Made by a program: the position numbers and the translations under genes | From: Candidatus Helarchaeota archaeon | GTDB taxonomy: Archaea > Asgardarchaeota > Lokiarchaeia > Helarchaeales > JABXJV01 | Reading direction: 5' to 3' | DNA: 21,024 nucleotides | Assembly (NCBI GenBank): GCA_013375355.1 | Contig: JABXJV010000404.1 | Span: 1 to 21,024, forward strand | Shown: positions 6,987 through 14,998 of the stretch, one piece after another | How the letters are laid out: every line of letters begins with the position of its first letter | Numbering within the stretch: the stretch's first letter is position 1 | The notes under the pieces: generated by a model | Databases searched by the model: none | Told to the model about the DNA's origin: nothing | Seen by the model: the letters and a program-made list of their open reading frames with translations, nothing else

Positions 6987-7895
6987 ATGGTTCATAAACT
7001 AGTTTTGTTAAGACACGGAGAAAGTGTTTGGAACCTTGAAAATAGGTTCACGGGATGGACAGATGTTGGATTAACGAAAAAAGGGATTAAGGAAAATATA
7101 TACGCCGCAAAAATCTTAAAAGATGAGGGCTACTCCTTCGATGTTGCTTTTACTTCAGTTTTAAAACGTGGAGTAAGTACTTTATGGACTATACTTGAAG
7201 AAATGGATCTAATGTGGATACCCGTATATAAAACATGGCGACTTAATGAGCGGATGTATGGTGCTCTCCAGGGACTTAATAAATCTGAGACTGCTAAAAA
7301 ACTCGGAGAGAAACAAGTTCTACTATGGCGTAGATCATATGATGTAGCTCCCCCTGCATTAGATAAAACAGATAAAAGGTATCCTGGGAATGATCCAAAA
7401 TATAGTAATTTAGATCCAAGTGAGATCCCACTTACAGAAAGTTTAAAAGACACGATTGCGAGGGTTTTGCCATATTGGGATGATGTTATCTCTCCTATAA
7501 TAAAGGACGGAGCAAAAGTAGTCATATCTGCTCATGGTAATAGTTTAAGAGCTCTAGTGAAATATTTAGATAACGTTTCTGATGAAGAAATTATTAAATT
7601 AAATATACCTACCGGAATTCCACTTGTTTATGAACTGGATGATAATTTAAAACCGATAAAACATTATTACCTTGGTGATCAGGAACAAATTGAAAAATCA
7701 ATTGCAGTTACTCGAGATGAAGGTCTGGCGGAACGCCACTATTATATTGATGATCCAGAAGAAATAAAGAAGGCTTTAGAAACCGTCCAAATTGAAGCAG
7801 CAAAATCAAGAAAAGAAAAACCAAGACATTTCTATATAGATGACCCTGAAGAAATTAAAAAATCTTTAGAAAATAATGATAAAAATAAAGAATAA
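6987..7895 (+). CDS. gpmA: 2,3-bisphosphoglycerate-dependent phosphoglycerate mutase with repeated C-terminal tail
   Basis: The enzyme interconverts 3- and 2-phosphoglycerate in glycolysis/gluconeogenesis through a phosphohistidine. The catalytic set is intact: [10 protein letters not shown] with His10 as phospho-acceptor, [10 protein letters not shown], Glu88 in [13 protein letters not shown], and the second histidine His183 in [10 protein letters not shown]. Residues 1-235 cover the normal dPGM fold. The protein is 302 residues against roughly 250 for the family. The extra length is a tail in which the motif HYYxxDxEEIKKxLE occurs three times, at residues 226-239 ([14 protein letters not shown]), 251-265 ([15 protein letters not shown]) and 281-295 ([15 protein letters not shown]). 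Many archaea use the cofactor-independent enzyme, so this gene may have been acquired from bacteria (inference). It converges on the Fe-S reductase gene with a 19-bp gap. Confidence 0.93.
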   Translation: MVHKLVLLRHGESVWNLENRFTGWTDVGLTKKGIKENIYAAKILKDEGYSFDVAFTSVLKRGVSTLWTILEEMDLMWIPVYKTWRLNERMYGALQGLNKSETAKKLGEKQVLLWRRSYDVAPPALDKTDKRYPGNDPKYSNLDPSEIPLTESLKDTIARVLPYWDDVISPIIKDGAKVVISAHGNSLRALVKYLDNVSDEEIIKLNIPTGIPLVYELDDNLKPIKHYYLGDQEQIEKSIAVTRDEGLAERHYYIDDPEEIKKALETVQIEAAKSRKEKPRHFYIDDPEEIKKSLENNDKNKE

Positions 7896-7914
7896 ATTTA
7901 AAAATTCTTTAAAA

Positions 7915-8982
7915 TTAAAAGTATTTTTTCTTATGCTTTCTGGGGAATTCATCAAACATTTTTTGCGCTTCATCTGGAGGGAGAATAACAATTTCACCAT
8001 CCGGTTTTTGAAGTACACATCCTGAATTTATGAGAAGATCGTAATTTTTGCGATTTTCATCTTTATCTCCCCAACAAACTTTTTGGCACATACCACAAGT
8101 CATGCGTAAATTTACACCTGGAAGCAATGGATTTTCGAACCCTCCCAGCGGTTTACGCTCTGGCCATTTTGTATATTTATAGATTGCAGTCATAGTAGCA
8201 GGCATAAATTTTTTTTCTTCAGTTGGCATTTTAAACCGTCCTGGAGACCAAGTGGAGCACTTTCCACTTGGATGAAGTCCACAAAATCCACCACATACAA
8301 AGTTACATCTCATTTTATTGTTTCGACGGCTATATGTGAATTTTTCGCCACCAATTGTTACTTCTGTTATTTCTTTCGCATCGAACATTTTGGATGGGCA
8401 TGCAGCAACACATAATTTACAATTTATACAAAAAGTTTCTTCCGGAGGAATTCTATTAGTTGGCGTAAGCTCAGCACTAGTAACAACAGTGCTTAATAAA
8501 ATTGCAGTTCCATAACTTTTTATACCCATACTTCCTGACCAACCTAATGAACCTACTCCTGATACCGCAGCGATATATCTATGAGAAATATCTGGATACA
8601 TCTCCCTCCTCCAATTTTCGACATTAGTTCTATAAACCTCATTTTCCTTTATTGCCACCGCTTTGAAACCTTTTTTTTCTAACCATTCAGCTAATTCATT
8701 ACTTGTTTGATCTAATTTTTTTCTTATCCTAATTTGATCATCCTCTGCTTCTTTGTGTGCTTGAATACTTTTTTTCGCCATAAAATCTCTAATTAACTCT
8801 TTATTAAGTGGTAGAGCAAAGCTAATTGCTGATTGTGCCTCTGAAAGAACATAAGTTAAATCTACACTTGGAGGACCACCTGCTAGAGTTTCAAGGGTGG
8901 CAAACCCAACACTAACAGCTCCTTTTTTGTGTAAAAATTCTTCAATTTCATTATTTAAAGTAATTACTGTTTTTTGAGACAT
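7915..8982 (-). CDS. Iron-sulfur reductase of the QueG / reductive-dehalogenase-like superfamily
   Basis: This 355-residue protein has an N-terminal cofactor-type domain (VSGVGSLGWSGSMGIKSYGT, residues 140-159, resembles the superfamily's glycine-rich stretch). A dicluster ferredoxin region follows. The first cluster is classic: C185-x2-C188-x2-C191-x3-C195-P. A cysteine-rich insert follows (C226, C230, C234, C242), then C296-x2-C299-x3-C303 near the C-terminus. The insert could bind an additional metal centre. There is no Tat signal, so a cytoplasmic location is likely. The gene abuts an upstream DUF998-type membrane protein with a TAAATG junction and a strong GGAGGT site, so they are translated together and the membrane protein may anchor it. 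The substrate is unknown; reductive dehalogenation, epoxide reduction or another corrinoid reaction all remain possible. It is distant from the 308-residue homologue at 4249-5175. Confidence 0.82.
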   Translation of the reverse strand: MSQKTVITLNNEIEEFLHKKGAVSVGFATLETLAGGPPSVDLTYVLSEAQSAISFALPLNKELIRDFMAKKSIQAHKEAEDDQIRIRKKLDQTSNELAEWLEKKGFKAVAIKENEVYRTNVENWRREMYPDISHRYIAAVSGVGSLGWSGSMGIKSYGTAILLSTVVTSAELTPTNRIPPEETFCINCKLCVAACPSKMFDAKEITEVTIGGEKFTYSRRNNKMRCNFVCGGFCGLHPSGKCSTWSPGRFKMPTEEKKFMPATMTAIYKYTKWPERKPLGGFENPLLPGVNLRMTCGMCQKVCWGDKDENRKNYDLLINSGCVLQKPDGEIVILPPDEAQKMFDEFPRKHKKKYF

Positions 8983-9708
8983 TTAATTACCTCCTTTATG
9001 TATAATTATCAAACCTAATGGAATAATCCAAGCTATGATAGAAAAAAGCAACATCCATTCCCAAAATGGACCTCCTACAATGCCAAATATTATTATTGTC
9101 CCCAAAGGACCAACTATACCATATATTCCTAATGGTTTAGGAATTTCTGTATCGTTATAGAGGATTATTATTAAACCAAAGAACATTGCCCCAAATGTAA
9201 AACCTCCAAAAGCCATTCCTGAAGTTATACCATGTAAACCGAAATAACTTCTATCCTCAGAAAAAATACCTACTCCAATATATCCGATGTTTCCAATTAC
9301 AGACCAAAACCATGCAAGAGATCCTAATCTAATTCTCATTCTTGAACTATCGAGCGGTGCAAAACGATTTTCTAAATAAAAACTAAGCGGAAGAGTAAGG
9401 GCACCAGCAATTATAGCAGCTAAATCATAAAGGTAAGGTGCTGGTGTATATCTAATGCTGCCGAGATCACTTATCCAATGTGTAGCAATAGAATAACGGT
9501 CCCAGCGAATACTTCCATGGCTAAATATATAATCTGGTAAAAGAGGAATAAAATTTTCAGGACCTAAATAGGCTACAATTACTCCGATTATTAATAAGGG
9601 AAAATAAAATAACATTACGAGCATCGTGCATTTTTTACAAAAATCAAATTCTGTAACTTTGTCATAGAATCGTTCTTTTAATTCAATTATCGTTTCTTTG
9701 ATTGACAT
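8983..9708 (-). CDS. DUF998-type six-helix membrane protein
   Basis: This 241-residue integral membrane protein has about six helices: near residues 27-47, 86-107, 129-151, 161-183, 193-213 and 216-236. Features shared with the DUF998 family are the HWISDLGS motif after the first extracellular loop, a GIFSED stretch, and a following HG followed by small residues (LHGITSGMAFGG). The family's biochemical function is not established. A CKKC pair (residues 24-27) sits just before the first helix and could bind metal or form a disulfide. ATG at 9708 is preceded by a weak AAGGA. Its stop codon touches the ATG of the Fe-S reductase downstream, so the two form an operon and may work as a membrane-anchored pair. 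There is no b-type-haem histidine pattern that I can identify with confidence. Confidence 0.8.
   Translation of the reverse strand: MSIKETIIELKERFYDKVTEFDFCKKCTMLVMLFYFPLLIIGVIVAYLGPENFIPLLPDYIFSHGSIRWDRYSIATHWISDLGSIRYTPAPYLYDLAAIIAGALTLPLSFYLENRFAPLDSSRMRIRLGSLAWFWSVIGNIGYIGVGIFSEDRSYFGLHGITSGMAFGGFTFGAMFFGLIIILYNDTEIPKPLGIYGIVGPLGTIIIFGIVGGPFWEWMLLFSIIAWIIPLGLIIIHKGGN
8989..8994 (-). promoter_or_regulatory. Strong ribosome binding site inside the end of the DUF998 gene
   Basis: GGAGGT on the minus strand lies six bases before the reductase ATG (8982) and overlaps the last codons of the membrane-protein gene. This indicates translational coupling of the pair. Confidence 0.85.
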
Positions 9709-9932
9709 CTTAAAATTCCTTCTAAATAATTTAATAATAAGATTAATTTGGGATAAATATCTAAAAGAAAAATCGTTTAATAATTTTTTTTAAAGTTGTT
9801 TTACAATTTATTAATCTTAAATTAATTTTACATTTAACCAATACAACTATGAGCCGCCCTTATGGAATTTTGTTTTAATTTAACTATTTTAAATAAATTT
9901 TTAATAATAAAGATGAAATTTTAGTTAATTTT

Positions 9933-11102
9933 TCAAGAAATTTCATTTCTAATTTTGGTTTCTGTACCGATTCCAGTACTTATTATCTTATTTTGATCTA
10001 TATTTTCTGTCTCTGGCGTTTCATGAGTAACGTCTAAATATACACCCCTTGAAGCCTCTTTCCAGTCTAATCCTAAATCTTCACAAAATATACGTTTTTG
10101 TTTCTTAGAAGTTAGAGTAAATTTTTTTGGAACATCATTTTTCTCATTTAAATAAGGATATGTCTTGGAAATACTTTCGGAAGGGAGATTCAATCCTTTT
10201 TCTTCCCAACCCTGCCGAAAAAATAATTCAACAAATTCTGGAAAATGTTCTTCATGCCAGTCCCAATTTTTTTTGTTACTTCCTTGAGCGTAGAGTTTAT
10301 GCTGAGTAGTAAGACCAGCAAGAAGAAGGGTCCATCGGGAACGCCCCATAAGCACAAAATTTTTAATCATAGAAGGCCAAGGACAATAAGCAAACAGATT
10401 ATCGGGTAATCCAAAGTTTTTCGCTTCAAGTCCGTCCCAAAGAGCGCTTAAGGCATCATAATTGCTAAGATATTCGATTTGATCAATAATTGCCGAAACC
10501 CAAGTAACAGAAGTGAAATATTTTGAGTGTTGCCATTGAGGAGTTCTCTCATTTCTTATATCCTGTAAAATATCTATTGATCTTAATCCTATTTCCATAA
10601 AACTTTTTATCTTAAGTTTCTGAGGAAAATCTCTTAATTTAATTCCCAGTTTCATGTGGCGACGATCTAAAACTTCGTCCTCTGAACCTACATACCACCA
10701 GTCAACAGGAATTCCATCTTCCATGTGATTGTTTACAATAAACAATATTTCACGAGTTTCATCATCTACAACAAGAAAGCTGGTATCTACTGAATCACCA
10801 AAGAGCAGTTTTGTTGTGCCAATTTGCAAATCTTGACGAATTTGAATTACAGGTGGAAAGAATGCAAAGGCTAAGACTTTTTCAGGATTCTTTATCTCTC
10901 CTTTTAAAACTTTATTAGCTGTTTGTATTGAATTATTTAATCGAATTAGTGAAATATTATAGATATCTTTAATGACTATTTGAAATGCTCTTTGAAAATA
11001 TTCCCAACCTAATTGCTGATAACCCATCCATAAATTATGAAATAAGGGGAGATATTGTTTTGTATTTACGTCTTCTGGGATATCTGCATAATTATATGGC
11101 AT
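9933..11102 (-). CDS. Hypothetical protein, 389 residues, tryptophan-rich
   Basis: I do not recognise a family. The protein is soluble: no signal peptide and no membrane helix. It is rich in tryptophan, tyrosine and phenylalanine (DWWYVG, NWDWHEEHFPEF, CPWPSM). The middle reads like a mixed alpha/beta fold (TSFLVVDDETREILFIVNN, residues about 107-125). The last 40 residues are polar and probably disordered (ETPETENIDQNKI). No metal-binding or catalytic motif stands out. ATG at 11102 has no Shine-Dalgarno, consistent with a leaderless transcript. It stands alone: about 224 bp upstream of the DUF998 gene start, and divergent from the thioesterase gene across 132 bp. Codon use matches its neighbours. 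Confidence 0.8.
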   Translation of the reverse strand: MPYNYADIPEDVNTKQYLPLFHNLWMGYQQLGWEYFQRAFQIVIKDIYNISLIRLNNSIQTANKVLKGEIKNPEKVLAFAFFPPVIQIRQDLQIGTTKLLFGDSVDTSFLVVDDETREILFIVNNHMEDGIPVDWWYVGSEDEVLDRRHMKLGIKLRDFPQKLKIKSFMEIGLRSIDILQDIRNERTPQWQHSKYFTSVTWVSAIIDQIEYLSNYDALSALWDGLEAKNFGLPDNLFAYCPWPSMIKNFVLMGRSRWTLLLAGLTTQHKLYAQGSNKKNWDWHEEHFPEFVELFFRQGWEEKGLNLPSESISKTYPYLNEKNDVPKKFTLTSKKQKRIFCEDLGLDWKEASRGVYLDVTHETPETENIDQNKIISTGIGTETKIRNEIS

Positions 11103-11234
11103 TTTATTTCATTAATAACTAAATTTTAAAAATTTAATAGATAGGTCTATTTTTAAAATATAATAACTAATTTGAGAAAAAGTATAAGTTATTTTTTATA
11201 TGTAAAATTTTAAAATATCTGGAGTTCGAAGAAT

Positions 11235-11642
11235 TTGGGCGAGTATATAGATAAGTTACTTGAAAAATCAAAAAATGATAACTTCATGAAATTACTAGGA
11301 ATAAAAATTTTAAAAATTGAAAAAGGTTTTGCTTCAGTGACTTTAAAAATGCGGGAAGATTTCTTAAATTTTAATAATTTAATACATGGTGGCATTATAT
11401 ACTCGGTTGCAGACGTAGCATTTTCACTTGCTAGTAATTCATTAGGAATTCAAGCCGTGGCACTTCAAGTAAATGTTAATTTTTTAAAACCTGTAAACCT
11501 AAATGATGAATTAATTGCAGAAGTAAGGCTAAAAAAAATGGGTAAAACAGTCAGTTTATACGAGATGGAAGTTTTCAATGCGGAAAAAAGTCTGGTAGCT
11601 TCCTTAATTGGAAATGCTTTTCAATTAAATAATAAAAAATAA
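11235..11642 (+). CDS. PaaI-type hotdog-fold thioesterase
   Basis: This 135-residue single hotdog-domain protein probably hydrolyses an acyl-CoA, perhaps an aryl- or short-chain one. The family signature is clear: LIHGGIIYSVADVAFSLA with His51-Gly52-Gly53 and Asp60 on the central helix, followed by ALQVNVNFLKPVN and a final strand ASLIGNAFQL. Such proteins act as dimers or tetramers in the cytosol. The start used is TTG at 11235, with GGAG ten bases upstream; the next in-frame ATG (11286) would remove 17 residues that look family-like (LLGIKI follows shortly after). The last eleven codons lie inside a ~222-bp repeat that recurs at 14544-14765, so the 3' end of this gene is duplicated downstream. 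Confidence 0.88.
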   Translation: MGEYIDKLLEKSKNDNFMKLLGIKILKIEKGFASVTLKMREDFLNFNNLIHGGIIYSVADVAFSLASNSLGIQAVALQVNVNFLKPVNLNDELIAEVRLKKMGKTVSLYEMEVFNAEKSLVASLIGNAFQLNNKK

Positions 11643-11833
11643 TAAGATCTTGAACAAAATCCTTTATATTTTTAAATCCTTTTCAAAAAAATAATCTTTA
11701 CATCTAATTTCCATGATATTTTTATTTAATGTCATTGTAATATTATCAGATTTGCATTTTGGACAATGGATATACCTAAGAATTTTGTGATAACACTTTT
11801 TACAATAAATTACAATTCCCTCAAGCATTGGAT
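11610..11833. repeat. Left copy of a ~222-bp direct repeat
   Basis: This 224-bp segment matches 14544-14765 with about 24 differences including two single-base gaps (about 89% identity, aligned by hand). It contains the last codons of the thioesterase gene and the 3' part of a zinc-protein reading frame. Similarity stops abruptly at GGAAATG on the left and at ATTGGAT on the right. Confidence 0.85.
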
Positions 11834-11873
11834 GATTTTTTTTCTTTTTATAAAACAAAAAATTACTAAACAA
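11664..11873 (-). pseudogene. Truncated copy of the zinc-ribbon protein
   Basis: Residues from PMLEGIVIYCKKCYHKIL onward match the C-terminal half of the 106-residue zinc protein at 14596-14916. The N-terminal 50 residues, with three CxxC pairs, are replaced by an unrelated lysine/phenylalanine-rich lead-in of 15 residues. In the last zinc site the second cysteine is lost (RCKDYFF here, RCKNCLF in the intact copy). The remnant lies in the left copy of the direct repeat and is convergent with the thioesterase. Loss of the N-terminus and of a zinc ligand argue that it is non-functional, although the frame remains open for 69 codons. Confidence 0.75.
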
Positions 11874-12012
11874 AATTTAGCAAAATAAGGGATCTAGTTA
11901 AATTTTCACTTTAAGTGAGATTTAGCTGAAATTTAAAGTCGGGATTCTTTTGAAAAAACAGAAAAATAATTTGAATGGTAAATAATAAAGGCATAATTAT
12001 TATCCAGTTTAT

Positions 12013-12258
12013 ATGACCGTAAAAGAAAAGGATTATGGTGTATGGAGCAAGAAAAAAAGAAAATTTAAATTGAGCATTGGATTGGTTGAAAGAAATAAAG
12101 TTTATGAATGCTTTAAACTATTTTTCGATATGAATGAAGAAGAATTAATGCTTAATAGTAAAAAATTAGTGGATATAGTCATGAAAACTTGTAATATCGC
12201 AAATAATTATGGAAAACATATAATAAATGACCTGTCGAAGAATAAAACAAAGGTTTGA
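12013..12258 (+). CDS. Small hypothetical protein
   Basis: This 81-residue basic protein starts at ATG 12013, with no clear ribosome binding site. The N-terminus is Lys-rich (VWSKKKRKFKL); the rest is helical in character (YECFKLFFDMNEEELML, then KKLVDIVMKTCNIANNYGK). No family is recognised. It ends with TGA 21 bp from the stop of the convergent surface-protein gene. It lies wholly inside the segment bounded by the direct repeats, so it probably arrived with, or was left by, that segment. It could encode a small DNA-associated protein given its charge, but nothing shows this directly. Confidence 0.5.
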   Translation: MTVKEKDYGVWSKKKRKFKLSIGLVERNKVYECFKLFFDMNEEELMLNSKKLVDIVMKTCNIANNYGKHIINDLSKNKTKV

Positions 12259-12279
12259 AAATTTAGAATTTTATTATTT

Positions 12280-14376
12280 TTATTTCTCAATTGATTTTTT
12301 AGAAGTCGGAGTTTTACTGATTTTTTTAAGCTCTTTGATTTCTTTGATTGTTCTATTATTTTTAAGAACAAGTGCTACTATTATTAAGAGCAATGCCCCA
12401 AAACCAGCAACAATTCCAAGACCCAATGGCGATAGTAGAAAGCTAGAAATATCTCCACCGCCTTGTGGTGCAATAACATTAATAGGTGACTCAGGTTGCT
12501 CTGGAATCGGTGTATCAGCTGTTATTGTTACGATCACTGTATCCGAAATACCGAATTGATTTTGGTCGTCATAATATTCAATAGTATAATTGGATGTCCC
12601 TATAGAAGCTCGATTAATAATTACAATTAGATAAGTGTTATTAGACCAATTAGTCCAATCTACCCAAATACTACCATTTAACCATACTCGGTATAGTCCT
12701 CCGCCGAAATCATCAAAAAGCAACCAATTTATTGTTTCTAAACCAATCATAGAAGTTGTAATATCATCAGGTTGATTTGAAGTTGGGAATGCATCTACTT
12801 TTATAGTAATTATAACTGTATCTGGAATACCGAATTGATCATTGCTATCATTATATTCAATGGTATAGTTAAAAATTCCTGGAGCAGTGCGGTTAATCGG
12901 AACATCAAGAGATGTGTCATTATTCCATGGCGTCCAATCTAACCACACATAAAAATTGGCGTTCGTGTCATTTGTCCATACGCGATATTGTCCTGATCCA
13001 AAATCATCGTAAATTGTCCAATTGATGGTCTCCGCCCCACTTGTAAGGGTTATAATATCATCCGGTTGATTTGAAATAGGTAAAATATCATTTTTTATTT
13101 TTTGGGCATAAATATCCCAATTACTCCCGCTTCGATAATCTCGCCACGTGATAACCGCTCCTCCTGAACCATCGTTGAAAATCCCGGGAGCCAATTGGTT
13201 GTTGCTTGCTGTGCAAATTGCCGTTCCATCAGCCGTCCATTGAACGCTTCCTGTTGAATTGATTTTTTGGGCATATATATCCCAATTTAAGGCTCTACCA
13301 TCTACCCACGTGATGATTGCACCTCCAGAACCATCGCTGCAAATCATGGGAGCTCCTTGGGTTTGGTCTAATGTGCAAATTGCCGTTCCATCTACCTTCC
13401 ATTGAACATTTCCTGTGGAATTGACTTTTTGTGTATATATATCCCAATTAAAGGCTCTCCTATCTTCCCAAGTGATGATTGCTCCTCCCAAACCATCGCT
13501 GCAAATCTGGCTTTTTTGTTGGTTATCGCTTGCTGTGCAAATTTCCTCTCCATTAGCATTCCATTGAACGCTTCCTGTTGAATTGATTTTTTGGGCGTAT
13601 ACATCATTTAAAGTTCCACCCCTCTCATCTAGCCACGTGATGATCGCCCCTCCCGCACCATCGCTACAAATCGCCGGTTCCCATTGGTGGTCGATATCCG
13701 TGCAAATTGCCACCCCATCTACCGTCCATTGCACGCTTCCCGTAGAATCGATTTTTTGGGCATAAATATCATAATTAGTTCCACTTCGAAAATCTCGCCA
13801 CGTGATGATTGCTCCTCCCGCACCATCGCTACAAATCTGGGGTGACGATTGGCTAAATATTGCTGTGCAAATTGCCGTTCCATTAAGTGTCCATTCCACA
13901 TCTCCGCTGGAATTGATTTTCTGCGCGTAAATATCCAAATCAACTCTATCATCTTGCCAAGTGATAATTGCACCTCCCGAACCATCGCTGCAAATCTGGG
14001 GAGCCCATTGGTCAAAGCTTTCCGTGCAAATTGCCGTTCCATTAAGCGTCCATTGAACACTTCCTGTGGAATTGATTTTTTGGGCATATATATCCCAATC
14101 GGTTCCACTTCTATTATCTGCCCATGTGATGATCGCACCCCCCGAACCATCGCTGCAAATCTCGGGAATTTCTTGGTCATTACTTGCTTTGCTTATTAAT
14201 GTTCCGTTATTATCCCACATTATAACACCTATACTATTTGTAGAAATCGTTGAGGATTCATGGTTATTGACCAAAGGTGGTGGATAATTTAGTGTAGATG
14301 AATATCCAATAAGAAAAATTGTTGTAATTGCAAATATTTGTAAAAATACTAGAATAATTAATTTATTTTTTTTCAT
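12280..14376 (-). CDS. Secreted surface protein with seven propeller-like repeats, two beta domains and a C-terminal anchor
   Basis: This 698-residue protein starts with a signal peptide (basic MKKNK, then a hydrophobic core to about residue 24). Residues about 51-429 contain seven tandem repeats of 53-54 residues with the core ICSDGSGGAIITW...DIYAQKINSTGSVQW. Seven such beta-rich units suggest a seven-bladed beta-propeller (inference). Two Ig-like domains follow (about 430-530 and 531-625), each beginning SNQPDDI and ending DTVIxTI. A spacer and one membrane helix (652-671) lead to a lysine-rich cytoplasmic tail. Numerous N-x-S/T sequons (NGT, NST, NDT, NRT) are consistent with archaeal N-glycosylation. 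It is likely displayed on the cell surface for binding or adhesion; no catalytic motif is visible. It lies inside the repeat-bounded segment. Confidence 0.88.
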   Translation of the reverse strand: MKKNKLIILVFLQIFAITTIFLIGYSSTLNYPPPLVNNHESSTISTNSIGVIMWDNNGTLISKASNDQEIPEICSDGSGGAIITWADNRSGTDWDIYAQKINSTGSVQWTLNGTAICTESFDQWAPQICSDGSGGAIITWQDDRVDLDIYAQKINSSGDVEWTLNGTAICTAIFSQSSPQICSDGAGGAIITWRDFRSGTNYDIYAQKIDSTGSVQWTVDGVAICTDIDHQWEPAICSDGAGGAIITWLDERGGTLNDVYAQKINSTGSVQWNANGEEICTASDNQQKSQICSDGLGGAIITWEDRRAFNWDIYTQKVNSTGNVQWKVDGTAICTLDQTQGAPMICSDGSGGAIITWVDGRALNWDIYAQKINSTGSVQWTADGTAICTASNNQLAPGIFNDGSGGAVITWRDYRSGSNWDIYAQKIKNDILPISNQPDDIITLTSGAETINWTIYDDFGSGQYRVWTNDTNANFYVWLDWTPWNNDTSLDVPINRTAPGIFNYTIEYNDSNDQFGIPDTVIITIKVDAFPTSNQPDDITTSMIGLETINWLLFDDFGGGLYRVWLNGSIWVDWTNWSNNTYLIVIINRASIGTSNYTIEYYDDQNQFGISDTVIVTITADTPIPEQPESPINVIAPQGGGDISSFLLSPLGLGIVAGFGALLLIIVALVLKNNRTIKEIKELKKISKTPTSKKSIEK
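13090..14226 (-). repeat. Seven tandem ~160-bp coding repeats
   Basis: Seven in-frame units of about 53-54 codons are recognisable in the DNA by the recurring stretch encoding QICSDGSGGAIITW and AQKINSTGSVQW. Unit 7 has drifted most (IFNDGSGGAVITW, lacking the cysteine). The similarity is strong enough at DNA level that unit number could change by recombination. Confidence 0.85.
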
Positions 14377-14452
14377 TTTTATTTCTTAGTTGATAATTTA
14401 AAATTACAAAAAATATTATCCCAAATTGTATTTTTATAATTCCTTCTTTTAT

Positions 14453-14516
14453 TTGAATTGTTACAAATATAAAATTTTCTAAGTTTTTTCTCAATTGAAT
14501 TGTTAAAAATATAAAA
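14453..14516. repeat. Pair of 22-bp direct repeats upstream of the surface-protein gene
   Basis: TTGAATTGTTACAAATATAAAA at 14453-14474 recurs at 14495-14516 with one difference (A for C), 42 bp apart start to start. The pair lies 77-140 bases upstream of the surface-protein ATG and could be paired regulator sites or an AT-rich duplication. Confidence 0.45.
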
Positions 14517-14543
14517 ATGTATTCAAAAAATCAAAGGTAAAGA

Positions 14544-14765
14544 GGAAATGTCTTTCAATTAAATAATAAAAAATAATAAATCTTGAACAAATTTTTTATA
14601 TTTTTAAATCCTTTTCAAATAAACAATTTTTACATCTAATTTCCATGATATCTTGATTTATTGTAATTGTTATATTATTAGATTCGCATTTCGGACAACG
14701 AATATATTTAAGAATTTTGTGATAACACTTTTTACAATAAACAACAACTCCCTCAAGCATTGGAT
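14544..14765. repeat. Right copy of the ~222-bp direct repeat
   Basis: This is the partner of 11610-11833. It carries a stray copy of the last thioesterase bases at its left end and the 3' half of the intact zinc-protein gene at its right. Left of GGAAATG the sequence is unrelated to the thioesterase gene. Confidence 0.85.
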
Positions 14766-14916
14766 TTGAGCTGGATAATATACTCATTTTACTCAATTTA
14801 TAATTCTTTTTACAAACTTGACAAGTGCTTCTACATTTATCACAAAGATATTTGACCATATAATTATGCAATTCCTCTTCTGGAAAGGGCTGAAAACAGT
14901 TATCACATTTTTTCAA
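14596..14916 (-). CDS. Small multi-zinc-ribbon protein with six CxxC pairs
   Basis: This 106-residue protein has six CxxC motifs: C4/C7, C25/C28, C32/C35, C61/C64, C74/C77 and C95/C98. This is enough for three structural zinc sites, two of them treble-clef or ribbon-like and the last a classic zinc ribbon (RCPKCESNN ... IRCKNCLF). It is small and soluble with no other domain. Such proteins commonly serve as protein or nucleic-acid binding adaptors, but no specific role can be read here. ATG at 14916 has no strong ribosome binding site. The C-terminal half is duplicated, in damaged form, at 11664-11873. It was probably once convergent with the thioesterase gene before the intervening segment arrived. 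Confidence 0.8.
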   Translation of the reverse strand: MKKCDNCFQPFPEEELHNYMVKYLCDKCRSTCQVCKKNYKLSKMSILSSSNPMLEGVVVYCKKCYHKILKYIRCPKCESNNITITINQDIMEIRCKNCLFEKDLKI

Positions 14917-14998
14917 TTTTTAATTACCAAAAACGTTTTAAAATTAGTAAGAAAAAAAAATGGAAATTTTTCTAAATAGAAATGAAAAATGGAGAATA

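Larger units (their letters stand above)
11834..14543. other. 2.7-kb segment apparently inserted between a thioesterase and a zinc-protein gene
   Basis: The segment is flanked by the two ~222-bp direct repeats. The left repeat copy joins the intact thioesterase; the right copy joins the intact zinc gene. This is the geometry A-R-X-R-B expected if X had integrated by recombination across R. X carries a small plus-strand orphan and the surface repeat-protein gene. I see no transposase, integrase or terminal inverted repeats, so the mechanism is unknown. Confidence 0.55.

Noticed and set aside
13392..14199. Several open frames on both strands across the surface-protein repeats
   Set aside because: They recur with the repeat period and are out-of-frame shadows of the 698-residue gene.
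11834..14543. The inserted segment as a classical insertion sequence
   Set aside because: There is no transposase, no terminal inverted repeats, and the ~222-bp flanking repeats are far longer than IS target duplications.
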